From Nocardia jinanensis (GTDB lineage Bacteria > Actinomycetota > Actinomycetes > Mycobacteriales > Mycobacteriaceae), in contig NZ_BMMH01000004.1 in NCBI RefSeq assembly GCF_014645735.1, positions 440,240 through 504,239 of the forward strand: a stretch of DNA of 64,000 bases, written 5' to 3'. Below are positions 8,364-17,355 of this stretch, piece after piece. The notes under the pieces are model-generated. The model was not told the DNA's origin. It made no database searches and worked only from the letters and a program-made list of their open reading frames with translations. Every line of letters starts with the position of its first letter. Positions within the stretch are counted from its first letter, which is position 1. The translations under genes and the position numbers were made by a program.

Positions 8364-9076
8364 GCGGCACCGGTCAGTGATTGGACCGCGGAGACAACCG
8401 AGTCCGGATCCAAGGCATCGAGGATCTCATCGGGAGAGTGTTCCAGTAATTCGCTGTGCTTCATACGGTGCGTTACGACGATAACCCGAAAGCCGGCATG
8501 CCGAGCACAATAGATATCGTTCGGAGCGTCACCTACAACCACAGTCTGCGAAATAGCAAGCGGGCTTCCGAACTGGCTGAGATATCGGTCGGCGACAACA
8601 GCAGGCAGTTCCAGCCTGTCCCGGGAATCCGAGCCGTAAGCGCCAAGGTCGAGTCGCAGGAGCGAATCCAGGCCGGCCACTCTCAGCTTGGTTTCTGCCG
8701 CAGATCGCAAGTTACCGGTCAAGACGGTTTGAACGAACCCGAGTTTGTCCAGTTCTGCGATCGACTCGGCCGCACCGGCATAGGCCGGTTGGTCTCGCGC
8801 CAGCTCCGCTTCGCTTTCGGACATCACCTCCGCCAGTTCGTTGTGGAAGCGAGCAACGCCGGCCTGCGCCAGTTCTTGCGGGATACCCGACGTAACAGCT
8901 GCTTCGACAACGATCGACTCGTCGGTGAACCCGTGCACTCGTGCTGCTGGGAAAACCACATCGGGCTCCGCTAAAGCGTAAGTACGTGAGATAGCCCTTC
9001 GGAGCCATCTCAGGTCGGCAGGGATCAGGGTGCCGTCGATATCCCAGATGACGAGTCCCGGGCGCGCCGCAGTCAT
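8357..9076 (-). CDS. HAD-superfamily hydrolase (phosphatase)
   Basis: A 239-residue haloacid-dehalogenase-type phosphatase. Motif I is present as VIWDIDGTLI near residue 10 (nucleophile Asp 11 and Asp 13). Motif II is the Thr in VLTGNLRSAAE. Motif IV is VVVGDAPNDIYCA, whose acidic pair binds Mg2+. The helical cap lies between motifs I and II, as in phosphoglycolate- or beta-phosphoglucomutase-like members. The physiological phosphate ester is not predictable. It converges on the XRE regulator with a 7-bp overlap and appears to be a single-gene unit starting at ATG 9076. Confidence 0.85.
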   Translation of the reverse strand: MTAARPGLVIWDIDGTLIPADLRWLRRAISRTYALAEPDVVFPAARVHGFTDESIVVEAAVTSGIPQELAQAGVARFHNELAEVMSESEAELARDQPAYAGAAESIAELDKLGFVQTVLTGNLRSAAETKLRVAGLDSLLRLDLGAYGSDSRDRLELPAVVADRYLSQFGSPLAISQTVVVGDAPNDIYCARHAGFRVIVVTHRMKHSELLEHSPDEILDALDPDSVVSAVQSLTGAAH

Positions 9077-9234
9077 GAGAGGATTCTGACAGACCCGATC
9101 AGAACCTACGAGGCTGCGGTGACCGATCCGTCATGCGTACGCAGGGTCCTCGGTGCTTACCGTCGCTCACGAAAGAAATTCCAGGTGGGTCCTTGCCGGT
9201 GCCGTGCTGTTGCTCGGATTTGCCGTCGTTGTGC

Positions 9235-9328
9235 CGGTATCCAAGTACCTGGCGACCCTCGCCCCGGCGGGAACTTCCATCACGGCGTGATACCGCTGCT
9301 CGACCACACTCAACTTCACCAGCATCAG
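9235..9328 (-). mobile_element. IS481-family transposase N-terminal fragment
   Basis: Read leftward from the ATG at about 9328, this stretch encodes MLVKLSVVEQRYHAVMEV followed by AGARVARYLDTG. It matches the first residues of IS481-family transposases of mycobacteria and nocardiae, where V-EQRY-AV is typical. After about 30 residues the match stops: the rest of the helix-turn-helix and the DDE catalytic domain are missing. It is a small relic of an insertion sequence. Confidence 0.5.
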
Positions 9329-9385
9329 GCCTGGGTCCTTCACCACGAACGAACACGTTCGGGCGATCCAACCCGCGGCCAGCGG

Positions 9386-9428
9386 TGTCAAGCATCAGGT
9401 GAAGCCGGTGTGTCAAGCATCAGTTGAA
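9386..9428. repeat. Two direct copies of an 18-bp sequence at the IS481 relic
   Basis: TGTCAAGCATCAGGTGAA occurs at 9386-9403 and again with one change (GTT for GGT) at 9411-9428, 25 bp apart. The first copy lies about 60 bp outside the IS481 transposase start, where an IS end is expected. The pair may therefore be IS-end sequence left by nested or repeated insertion. Confidence 0.5.
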
Positions 9429-9483
9429 CCACGACAACCACGTTCCGCGAGTGCTTGCCGAGTTTCGCCATATAGGTTCAAGA

Positions 9484-9507
9484 GCGGCGGCGCCTGCGCG
9501 CCGCCGC
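9484..9507. other. Perfect 10-bp GC-only inverted repeat (hairpin)
   Basis: GCGGCGGCGC at 9484-9493, a CTGC loop, then GCGCCGCCGC at 9498-9507 form a perfect stem of ten G-C pairs. No T-run follows on either strand, so it is not a standard intrinsic terminator. It lies between the IS481 relic and the membrane-protein gene whose stop is at 9692. It could be a transcription barrier for that gene, or repeat-derived. The rest of 9077-9691 shows no gene. Confidence 0.5.
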
Positions 9508-9691
9508 CACGCAACCCGGCGTGGCCTGGCTGCGCTGGCGGCCCCACCGGGCGCGTCGGCGACACGCTGGCGCCACCTGCTTCCGACCCGAGATTGCTGA
9601 ATTTTCAATAACCGAGAAGTGTGGGCGCGACGAGAGCCGTACCCGACTTACCTCCCGCAGCCGCACACGAGTCGGCCGGCAATCTGCCCGG

Positions 9692-10513
9692 TCAACCGGC
9701 TGTGGTCCCGTCGGCCGAATCGTCCACCAACGGCGAAGCCTCACCCTCAGGCTGTTTCTTCTCCGCCTCAACCGTTTCAACGTTCGGCTCGCCGTCCAGA
9801 GACTCAACCTCGGGTTCCGATACGACAGCGCTTGGTCGAAGCTCCCTGGCCTCACGAAAGGCGGGCTGATCAGCCGGGTAGTCCTTGCGATTGTCATCCA
9901 TCGGCGACCAGGTACCCGTCACCCGACCGTTCTGCATGATCTCGGGCAGGGGATCGTTGTCCCAGCAAAACAGGTACCCGTCGTCGTCCTCGAAGGTCAT
10001 CGCGGGGAGATACAAATACCTCTGCACCGGGCGAACCAGCGACAGATGCCGGACCGAGGTGTCAAGCACATCTACCCGATGCTCCCCACCCGCCTCCATC
10101 ATCCGAGTAGGTGGCTGAAAGGACACTTTCACGTCTTCGAAGGCGGTGTTGTCAAATGGACACACGAGCCAACCGGGCTGCCATTTCAAGTCGTAGATTG
10201 GCCTGTCATCGGCGTTCTTGACACGCACTCCCCAGTGGAAGCCTTCTTCTCCCGCAAAGACGACGGTTGCATGGATCCTGCGGGTCCTTCTCAGAGCCCG
10301 TGCTTTCTCTTCTTCACGATCACGCGCCCTCTCCTTCGCGTTGTCGATCGCTACCCACATGGCGACGCTCACGGCGACTGTCGAGATGGCTGCACCCACC
10401 CAGGTACCTAACGGTCCCCATTCGAGACCCCAGCTCAACTTACGATTCAACACGGCCACAACGAATCCCACGACAATGGCCGCGACGGAACTGGCCGCTA
10501 TGACTAGTTTCAC
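9692..10513 (-). CDS. Hypothetical two-helix membrane protein with acidic tail
   Basis: A 273-residue protein. A hydrophobic segment at residues 2-22 (LVIAASSVAAIVVGFVVAVL) and a second at about 36-56 (WVGAAISTVAVSVAMWVAI) are followed by a charged stretch (KERARDREEEKARAL). The rest is a soluble beta-rich domain with WGVRVKNADDRPIYDLKW, ending in a Glu/Pro-rich tail from about residue 225. The layout resembles small actinomycete membrane proteins whose soluble domain follows two helices, but no named family is recognised. The ATG at 10513 is the natural start. It has no operon partners. Confidence 0.65.
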   Translation of the reverse strand: MKLVIAASSVAAIVVGFVVAVLNRKLSWGLEWGPLGTWVGAAISTVAVSVAMWVAIDNAKERARDREEEKARALRRTRRIHATVVFAGEEGFHWGVRVKNADDRPIYDLKWQPGWLVCPFDNTAFEDVKVSFQPPTRMMEAGGEHRVDVLDTSVRHLSLVRPVQRYLYLPAMTFEDDDGYLFCWDNDPLPEIMQNGRVTGTWSPMDDNRKDYPADQPAFREARELRPSAVVSEPEVESLDGEPNVETVEAEKKQPEGEASPLVDDSADGTTAG

Positions 10514-10987
10514 ATGCGGAACCGTAGTACACCGGATTCGATGCCGCCCGACCTCGCTCTAATCGCCGATGGTGACAATCGAAGACAGTGCGCGGCCTTC
10601 GGCCGCGTGGCCCTGCTGACTGGTGGCCTGCATTGTGTTCCCGTGTCCCTCCACCGTCAAGGGCGCCCAAGGGCGTCAGCTTCGCTGATGGGGCATTCAC
10701 CACCCTTGACCGCGGAGCCTACGCGAGAAAGGCAGGCCCTATGGGGCAGGCGGGGAAGCCAGCCCCTGTATGCGCAGACCACCATCCAACAGGGCCAACC
10801 GTGGTCCGGACACAACGAAGCGGCGGGGTATCAATCTCCGCCGCTCCATTTCCGCCGGTCCGCAACTGGTCCGCAGAGCCGCCGTATTCGACCGACAGCC
10901 ACCAACGACCCCAACGAACAATGCCCAGGTCACGCCACCTCAGCCGACGATGCCAACCCCGGCCATTCCTCGCAAAACAGATATTTC

Positions 10988-11034
10988 CCGCTCTCCTAAA
11001 GCGGGTTGCGCAGGTTCGCACCCTGCCAAGGGAA
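10988..11034 (+). pseudogene. tRNA-Arg(CCT)-like 3' half, possible attachment-site scar
   Basis: The stretch folds as the 3' half of a tRNA. There is a 5-bp anticodon stem (10988-10992 with 11000-11004), a 7-base loop CTCCTAA with anticodon CCT (10995-10997) and T33, and a 5-base variable region. The T-arm is GCAGG/CCTGC around a 7-base loop TTCGCAC, and CAAGGGA follows in acceptor position. No matching D-arm or 5' acceptor strand is found upstream, and T-loop position 58 is C instead of A, so it is not a working tRNA. Partial 3' tRNA copies often mark integration sites. Otherwise 10514-11283 holds a short hairpin (near 10593-10609) and no convincing gene. Confidence 0.45.
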
Positions 11035-11283
11035 CAACCATGTGCGCGGGTCAGGCGGTGATGCCTACCCCCGATGGGTGCACGCCACCACCGAGCAGGC
11101 CCCGTTGGGTCACTAGTGCTCTGACCACAATTGTTCACGGTGTTGATCGGAAGTCGGAGATCGTCATGCCGGACTACTCCCGCTCGTTTGGATGCCGTTC
11201 GAGAACGGTTGCTGGATACGCTCGGCGAGGTCAGTCGGCCGGTGGACGAGCCGGGATGAGAACAGCCGTCATCGACGACAAGC

Positions 11284-11865
11284 TCAGAAACCTTCGGGGT
11301 GTTGGGAAAGCCAATGCGCGTGCTGGTGCATGAGCGTGTCGCGTTCGGCGGGAGTGGGCAGCAGGACATCCGTGCCGCCGTCGTAGGGATGGTGTATCCG
11401 CTCCAAGGACAGATCAGTGATCATGACCCCTCTGGTGGCGTCGTTGGCTACAACGCGCAGAAGGTCATCTACAGCGCCGCGCTGCCAGGGTATGCGGCTG
11501 ACGAACAGGTGGGTGTAGGAGATGAACTCAGCGTCGGTCTCGGTTGGGTCATTGCAGACAGAGGTCCAGTAGCGGGCACCGAGCCACTGTGCATGGTCAA
11601 CGGGCGGCGCGTCTGGCTCAGGACGGTTGGACCAGCCGCAAGTGATGAGGTAGACCTCTTGCCCGGTGAACAACTCGTCCAGGACCGTGTTGTACCGGTC
11701 GAGCACGATGCTGTACTCGTCGGCAGTGTCGGGATAGCGCTTGGACCCGGGCAGGCTATGGAACCGTACCCATCGATCCCTATAGGCATGCTTGAGCTCA
11801 TCAGCCAACGGGGGACACCGCCGCCAATGTCGTTGCCAGAGCCCCGACAGATCGTCACTACACAT
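11284..11865 (-). CDS. DUF3885-like protein
   Basis: A 193-residue soluble protein. The run WVRFHSLPGSKRYPDTADEY followed by YNTVLDELFTG is characteristic of the DUF3885 family of small bacterial proteins of unknown function. No catalytic residues can be named. The left end of the IS630 element begins only about 25 bp upstream of the ATG at 11865. Its native promoter is therefore probably displaced, and it may be transcribed from within the element or not at all. Length matches the family. Confidence 0.65.
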   Translation of the reverse strand: MCSDDLSGLWQRHWRRCPPLADELKHAYRDRWVRFHSLPGSKRYPDTADEYSIVLDRYNTVLDELFTGQEVYLITCGWSNRPEPDAPPVDHAQWLGARYWTSVCNDPTETDAEFISYTHLFVSRIPWQRGAVDDLLRVVANDATRGVMITDLSLERIHHPYDGGTDVLLPTPAERDTLMHQHAHWLSQHPEGF

Positions 11866-11889
11866 CCGATCACAGTATCCGCAGGATAA

Positions 11890-13166
11890 GTATGTTGATC
11901 ACGAACATTTGGTGGCCCGTTTGCACTCAGGCTGCGGTCGCGTGGGGTCGTGGTCGGCCCCATCGTTGCTGGCGTTCACTACGGACGCGGGCACGTTCTC
12001 GGCGTTGCGCTGCGAGGATGTCGGGGTGGCGGGCGTTGGCGTTGCGCCAGCGCAGGTAGTCCTGCAGGCGCCGAGCGAGCACAGTGTGGTTGGGGTGGTT
12101 GGAATCGCCCATGGTGAAGGTGCGAAGCGGCCCGAACTGGGCCTCGATCGGATTGGCCCATGAGGCGTTGGTCGGGGTGAAACACAGTTCGACGTTGTTT
12201 TTCGCTGCCCAGGAACGGATCGCGGGTGTCTTGTTCGCGGAGAGATTGTCCAGGATCACGTAGACCGGCTCGCCGTCGGGGCGGGCGGTGCGGATCGACT
12301 TCAGGGCAGCCAGGCTGAGGTCGCCGCCTTTGCGGCGGCGGGTGACGCCCCACAACTGGTCGTCGTCGAGGCTGTAGCAGCCGTGGAAGTAGCGGATGCC
12401 ATGGGTTCGGCGGTAGGTCGCGGGCAGCCGGTGCGGTTTCGACGCCTGCGTCCATGCCGATCCGTGGCAGGGCCGGATCGACAGCGGCCCGAACTGGTCG
12501 AACGAGAAGCACCGGTCGGGGTGTTCGGTGGTGACCCGCTCGATCCGGTCCAGTTTCGTTTCTTTGTCCGGATCGGTGGATTCTTTCCAGGTTCGGGTGT
12601 GTTGGAAGGTGATCCCACGCTCACACAGGATCTGCCGCAGCCGCTCACGGCCGACCGTCACGATCCGAACCGGGTTATCAGCCAGGGAACCGGCGAGTTT
12701 GCGCACGCTCCAGTGCGTGAACGGCCGGTCGAGGGTGACCGGTCGCGTTGTGGCCGCCGCGATGACGAACTCGATGTCGTCATCGCTGATCAGGCGGGGA
12801 CGGCCTCCCGCCCATCGAGGGTCCAGCGCGGCCAGGCCTTTCTCGTTGAACGCATGGATCACGTCCCGGACGGTGTCCTCGTCGGCTGCCACCAGTCGGG
12901 CGATCGCCGGTACCAGCGTCCCGGACGCCGACGCCATGATGATCATCGCCCGCCGCATCCGGATCGCCGACCTTTACCGCGCCGCACAATCTGTTGCAGC
13001 CGTTGACCTTCCGCGTCGGTCAGCCGACGCGCTCGAACCGGTTCCGCTACAAATCACCCCACACAATTGACAGCGATCACCGTCAACAGTGCGGCAATCT
13101 CCCCCACACCGCCGGATTCCCAGCGGCGTGTCACCTCAACCCGGCCAACGTTCGTGGTCAACGCAC
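11890..13166. mobile_element. IS630-family insertion sequence with imperfect 20-bp terminal inverted repeats
   Basis: The left end, GTATGTTGATCACGAACATT (11890-11909), and the reverse complement of the right end, GTGCGTTGACCACGAACGTT (from 13166 to 13147), agree at 16 of 20 positions. They bracket the transposase, giving an element of 1277 bp. A TA lies directly outside the right end, as expected for the TA target preference of IS630/Tc1-type elements; the left flank reads AA. The element sits between the DUF3885-like gene and the stop of the HEPN-like gene (13185). Its transposase is frameshifted, so it should be immobile without help. Confidence 0.7.
11927..13050 (-). pseudogene. IS630-family transposase, N-terminus frameshifted
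   Basis: The main frame (343 codons from an ATG at 12958) has IS630 features: an HTH region, then catalytic FDQFGPLS, VILDNLSANKT and NPIEAQFGPL, which supply the D, D and E. The usual N-terminus is encoded upstream in another frame: VRARRLTDAEGQRLQQIVRR, 13050 to about 12972. One base appears to be lost near 12970, so that GKG-RS no longer reads into RMRRAMII. No ATG/GTG begins the upstream frame (GTA stands where a start is expected). The 343-residue product would lack about 30 N-terminal residues of the first HTH. Confidence 0.8.
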
Positions 13167-13184
13167 TAGACCGCCTATCTCCGG

Positions 13185-15140
13185 CTACGACGAAAACAGA
13201 TACTTCAAATCGCCGCCCCGCCTGAGGTTATCGATCCTCTGTCGGTATTGGTCTCGCTGATGTGTCGCGTACATGCTCACTGTTTCGCCGGTGACGATCG
13301 CCCGGATGACAGTGTTCAGCGCGCTCCGGCCCATTGCCAGGGCGAAATCAGCGATGCTTTCGCACGCCGCGGTGGACAGCGTGCCTCCGTGGATCGCTGC
13401 GTTACGGGATCGCGTCAACCGTCCCACCCGGGCATTGAGCAGGCGGAACTCGGCATCGAAGGAACTTCCGAGTGCGGTCGTCGAGCGGAGGATGTCGTCG
13501 GTTTCGCTGAGCTGACGCACCAGCCAGTGCTTCGAGTAGATCCGTCTCAACGTGCCCACATGTGGCAGGGCTTTCCGTACATCAAAATGCGAGCTCCACC
13601 CGGACTCTTCGATGTCGTCTTGTATCGCCCTCAGGGCTGGATCGTCCGGTGCACCAGGTGTGCGATCCGGCCTGTGCTGGACCACGGCGGCAAAGGCATC
13701 GTGTCCGATACGATTCGCCAACGATGTGACGGCGAACTCGTCGAACAGGTACTCCTCGGCAAACGCGTACCAGTTGTACTTCTCGTGGGGCGCAACCCAG
13801 GTATTGCAATGTTCGATGGCCCTGACCGCGGCTGTGACAATTGCTTGCGGGTCTTCCCGAGGTACACCCGTGAGCGCATGAAGGAGCGCGAGCACTGGCT
13901 GCAGCTGTTGTGCACGTTCGCTGGTGATCAGAAAGCCGTCAGCAGTCATCTCCCTAAGATTGGTGGAGAAGTAATCGTTCTCAAAAAATACGGGATTGGG
14001 CATTGGATGCTTCGGCCCCCACTCGGTGGGACGCGGGTTGTAGAAACCGTCGCCGAAAAGCAATGTGCCGCCGAGAACCTGCCACATCTCCTCCGGAGCT
14101 CCTGCCACTGCGAGTACCGTGTCCAAGTACAGTCGAGCCATTTCTACGGCGCGGTGGCGCTCGACTCCGTCAACGGCCACCCTGGCGTAGACGAGCTGCG
14201 GAAGGTACTCGAAACCGGAAAAATCGTCCATATCGTCGGACAGTTGAAGTTCGCGAATCTTGTCGGTCAGCAGCTCCTCCGGCACCACGGAGAAATTTTC
14301 CCGTGCTCGCTCATGGTCGCAGAGTGCACTGGCCAGCTGCTGTGCGTCGTAGAATGTGACATTGCCATGGGTCATGCACTCGTAGCCCTTGACAAACGCC
14401 GGGTGAAGACGAAACCACACAACGTAATCCGCCGTTGCGGGCGTCTGCACAATGCAGCGCTCGGCCAGGGTAGCCAGTTCGCTATCGGTCAAATTTGTCG
14501 GTGCATTGAAGTTCTCGGGTGTAATTGGGTCGACCGGGTCGCCAACCCTAACTTGCGCGTCTCTGACGCTGCTGGCATGTCCAAACAGAACCTTCACAGC
14601 GGTTGACATTGGGCTCCAAAACCAACGCCCTTGCCGGCGCAAGTCGCTTAGTCCGACCAGCGTGTCTCGAAGGTAAGCAACTCGCTCGTGCGGGTATTTG
14701 GCATAGTCAATATCGCGGCACGCTTCCACCAAGTCACTCCAAGCCGCAACGAGGGCCTCATCCGGTTCCAGAGCCTTAGCCAGCGTGTCAACATGCCCGG
14801 CGATTACGGGCCGTACGCTGTCCTCAAGGTTGTACCCTCTTCCATTCGTCTTGGGAACGAGCAGTTGACTCGTGATCGTTTGGTGAACGACTGTCGCCTT
14901 GGAGCCGACCAATTTTTGCAGTTGTGGCCCTATCCAAGTGGCGGCCTCGTCGAGGTCAGAGGCCATCGACTGCCAGTCACGTACCTGCTGCCCAGTATGT
15001 TCGCGTGCATCCGCACAGGCGTTAGAGATTTCATGAACGATCGCGGTCAACGGCATACGACCTGCCGTGCAGGTGATCGTTTTCTTCCGCCCGGTGTACT
15101 CGTCGAGTTCCTCAAGCCACCGATCACGCTGTTCGAACAT
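13185..15140 (-). CDS. Large HEPN-domain protein, candidate RNase/defence factor
   Basis: A 651-residue protein with no recognisable N-terminal family. Near the C-terminus is RVGRLTRSRNAAIHGG, whose RNAAIH is a canonical HEPN Rx4H motif (R-N-x-x-x-H), the active site of many antiviral and toxin RNases. The flanking sequence is helical, as HEPN requires. I chose the ATG at 15140 because AGGAGG lies four bases upstream; a start at 15164 would cover that site. Codon use is more A/T-rich than in the core genes, and an IS630 copy abuts its 3' end, both consistent with horizontally moved cargo. Large HEPN proteins of the ApeA type act alone against phage. Membership in that group is a guess. Confidence 0.65.
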   Translation of the reverse strand: MFEQRDRWLEELDEYTGRKKTITCTAGRMPLTAIVHEISNACADAREHTGQQVRDWQSMASDLDEAATWIGPQLQKLVGSKATVVHQTITSQLLVPKTNGRGYNLEDSVRPVIAGHVDTLAKALEPDEALVAAWSDLVEACRDIDYAKYPHERVAYLRDTLVGLSDLRRQGRWFWSPMSTAVKVLFGHASSVRDAQVRVGDPVDPITPENFNAPTNLTDSELATLAERCIVQTPATADYVVWFRLHPAFVKGYECMTHGNVTFYDAQQLASALCDHERARENFSVVPEELLTDKIRELQLSDDMDDFSGFEYLPQLVYARVAVDGVERHRAVEMARLYLDTVLAVAGAPEEMWQVLGGTLLFGDGFYNPRPTEWGPKHPMPNPVFFENDYFSTNLREMTADGFLITSERAQQLQPVLALLHALTGVPREDPQAIVTAAVRAIEHCNTWVAPHEKYNWYAFAEEYLFDEFAVTSLANRIGHDAFAAVVQHRPDRTPGAPDDPALRAIQDDIEESGWSSHFDVRKALPHVGTLRRIYSKHWLVRQLSETDDILRSTTALGSSFDAEFRLLNARVGRLTRSRNAAIHGGTLSTAACESIADFALAMGRSALNTVIRAIVTGETVSMYATHQRDQYRQRIDNLRRGGDLKYLFSS

Positions 15141-15543
15141 CCAACCTCCTCTTGTGCTGGTCATTTGTTAATAGCCGCGCGGCATGACAGGTCGTTCGTT
15201 GTCAGTTTGACGTCGATAAGTGTGTTTCGCCAGGTAATCGACCGGGATGCAGCGGGACCAGAACGGGACCACACGCTACGCACGATGCCGAACAACCGCC
15301 ATGTCAGCGCCGATCGGCGCATCACCGAATCATGCTTCTGACCAGGTAATTTCGCTCAGCGGCTGGACTGGGGGGCAAGTGGGTCGGTGACGACAGGTCT
15401 GACGACAACGCCGACGACAGCGGAGTCAGTCGCACCGCCCACTTCGTGCCGACTGAGGGTCGAAACGCCCTGATCGCGGACCGGTCCCGTGCCTGGCAGT
15501 GTGAGGACACGGGGATTCGAGGCCGCTTGGCTTCATCAAGACG

Positions 15544-15578
15544 CAGGCCGGGTCCGGGACCACCCCGTTCCCGGCCTG
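15544..15578 (+). terminator. Stem-loop with U-rich tail (rightward terminator-like)
   Basis: CAGGCCGGG (15544-15552) pairs perfectly with CCCGGCCTG (15570-15578). TTCTATTT follows, giving a terminator-like structure for rightward transcription. No rightward gene is recognised before it between 15165 and 15543, so what it terminates is unclear; it may end a lost or small RNA gene. The remainder of 15165-15645 shows no gene. Confidence 0.5.
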
Positions 15579-15645
15579 TTCTATTTGACCCAACCCGCAT
15601 TTACCTGAAGGTCTGCCCGGATTGCAGCACGGCCGGGGACCTTCT

Positions 15646-17355
15646 TTATGCGGTCCTGGCCTCGGTATGTTGATCGCGTAGCACTCGTCGGCGAATCTTG
15701 CCGGTCTGCGTTTTCGGCAGGTCCGCGACGACTTCCACAGTCCTAGGTCGTTTGTAGGGCGCGAGTCGATCACGGGTGAACGAGATCAGGTCATCGGGCC
15801 TGGCGCTGTGCCCGTCCTTCAGGGAGACGTAGGCGGCCACGGACTCACCTTGATACTCGTCAGGAATCCCTACGACTGCCGCTTCGAGCACAGCCGGATG
15901 CTCGTAGAGGACATCCTCGACCTCGCGCGGCCACACTTTGTACCCGGAGACGTTGATCTGGTCTTTGATCCGATCGACCAGATACACCCACCCCTGCTCG
16001 TCCACGATCGCGCTGTCGCCGGTTCGGAGGCGGCCTTCGGGCAGGGCGGCCTCGGATTCTTCTGGTTTGCGCCAGTATCCACGGATAACCTGTGGGCCGG
16101 TGACGACGAGTTCACCTTGGTTGCCGGGTGGGAGGGGGTGGCCTTCGGGGTCGACCACCTCGACGTTCACCCCCGGGAGCGGTAGTCCGATGGACAGGGT
16201 GCCGCTGTTCGGGTCGACCGGTGCGCTCGTTCCTGGCGGTACCGCGGTGACTGCCGACGAGGTTTCGGTCATGCCGTAGGCGTTGTGGATGTAGTGCCCG
16301 AACCGTTCGCGGAATCGGGCGACCGTGCTCGGCGGGACCGGTGCGCCCCCGCTGAACAGCGTCTTGATGGTGGAGAAGTGTTCGGCGGTGGCGTATTCGG
16401 AGTTCATCATCGCGTTGAAGGCGGTGATGGAACCGATTGTGTAGGTGACGCCATGTTCGCGGAGTGCGCTTACGGCGACATCAGTGTTGAATCGTCCGGT
16501 GAACACCAGCGATGTCCGTTCGGTTAGCGCGAGTGCGCCGATGACGACGGCTCCGGTTATGTGGAACAGCGGGGCCAGTGCGAAGACGACGTCGCCGGGC
16601 ATGATGCCTGCGAGCTCGGCGAAACTGCTGGTTACCGCGCGGACATTGGCGTGCGAGTTCATCGCGCCCTTGGGTGGGCCGGTGGTGCCGGAGGTGTAGG
16701 CGAGGAATGCCAGGTCCTCGCCGCGCACCTGAACCTGCGGCGGTGGCTGCCCGATGTACCTGTGGGCCAAGCAGAGGAGGTCGGAATCGCGGGGAATCGA
16801 CTTCGTCGCACCGACTTCGATCACCCGGGGGTCGTGGCGCGACTGCAGTTCCGACTCGGAAGTTCCCAGCACCCACCGGACCTCGGTGCCCTCGATGTCC
16901 TCCTGGACCTGCCGCACATCGCGGTCGGTGGTGATGATCCCGATCGGTTCGGCGTCGCTGACGAGTTCGCGGAGTTCCCGCCCGCGATACATCGGATTGA
17001 GCAGCAGCGCGACGGCACCGAGTTTCCACAGCGCGAGCAGGACCAGCGCGTATTGCGGAATGTTCTGTAGGTGGATACCCACCCGCTCTCCGTGACCCAC
17101 GCCGCGCTCGGCCAGCGCGACAGCGAGTGCGTTGGCGAGATCGTCGGTCTGGCGCACGGAGAGCGTCGTGTCGAAGTACACGATGGCCGGGGCGTCGGCG
17201 TCGCGCTGCACCCGGTCGTTCCATGCCTCCACGAGTGTGTCGAAACGTGGACGGTGTTCGGGAGCCACCAGCTGCGCGGACCCCCCGCCCGCCGCACCCT
17301 CATCAAATGCGGCGGGCGGAGCTGTCCGGGCCGACCTGGTGTCGCCGGCGCTCAT
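15646..17355 (-). CDS. Acyl-CoA ligase (AMP-forming)
   Basis: A 569-residue ANL-superfamily ligase that adenylates a carboxylic acid and transfers it to CoA. Motifs seen are the P-loop YTSGTTGPPKG, NAYGMTETS, the hinge region GWVYLVDRIKDQINVSGYKV, and the C-terminal catalytic lysine in KTQTGKIRR. The start is the ATG at 17355, overlapping the MHS transporter stop (ATGA). The open frame continues upstream only as a shadow of the transporter. Length is normal. As last gene of the lyase/dehydratase operon it probably activates the acid taken up or one of the cleavage products, for example a propionate- or branched short-chain acid. Chain length is not readable. Confidence 0.85.
   Translation of the reverse strand: MSAGDTRSARTAPPAAFDEGAAGGGSAQLVAPEHRPRFDTLVEAWNDRVQRDADAPAIVYFDTTLSVRQTDDLANALAVALAERGVGHGERVGIHLQNIPQYALVLLALWKLGAVALLLNPMYRGRELRELVSDAEPIGIITTDRDVRQVQEDIEGTEVRWVLGTSESELQSRHDPRVIEVGATKSIPRDSDLLCLAHRYIGQPPPQVQVRGEDLAFLAYTSGTTGPPKGAMNSHANVRAVTSSFAELAGIMPGDVVFALAPLFHITGAVVIGALALTERTSLVFTGRFNTDVAVSALREHGVTYTIGSITAFNAMMNSEYATAEHFSTIKTLFSGGAPVPPSTVARFRERFGHYIHNAYGMTETSSAVTAVPPGTSAPVDPNSGTLSIGLPLPGVNVEVVDPEGHPLPPGNQGELVVTGPQVIRGYWRKPEESEAALPEGRLRTGDSAIVDEQGWVYLVDRIKDQINVSGYKVWPREVEDVLYEHPAVLEAAVVGIPDEYQGESVAAYVSLKDGHSARPDDLISFTRDRLAPYKRPRTVEVVADLPKTQTGKIRRRVLRDQHTEARTA

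Noticed and set aside
10988..11034. A complete functional tRNA-Arg gene
   Set aside because: No D-arm or 5' acceptor strand pairs with the 3' half, and the T-loop lacks A58.
10719..11369. Leftward 216-codon frame between the membrane-protein and DUF3885-like genes
   Set aside because: No ribosome site or family-like sequence, and it overlaps the tRNA-like structure and the 3' end of the DUF3885-like gene.
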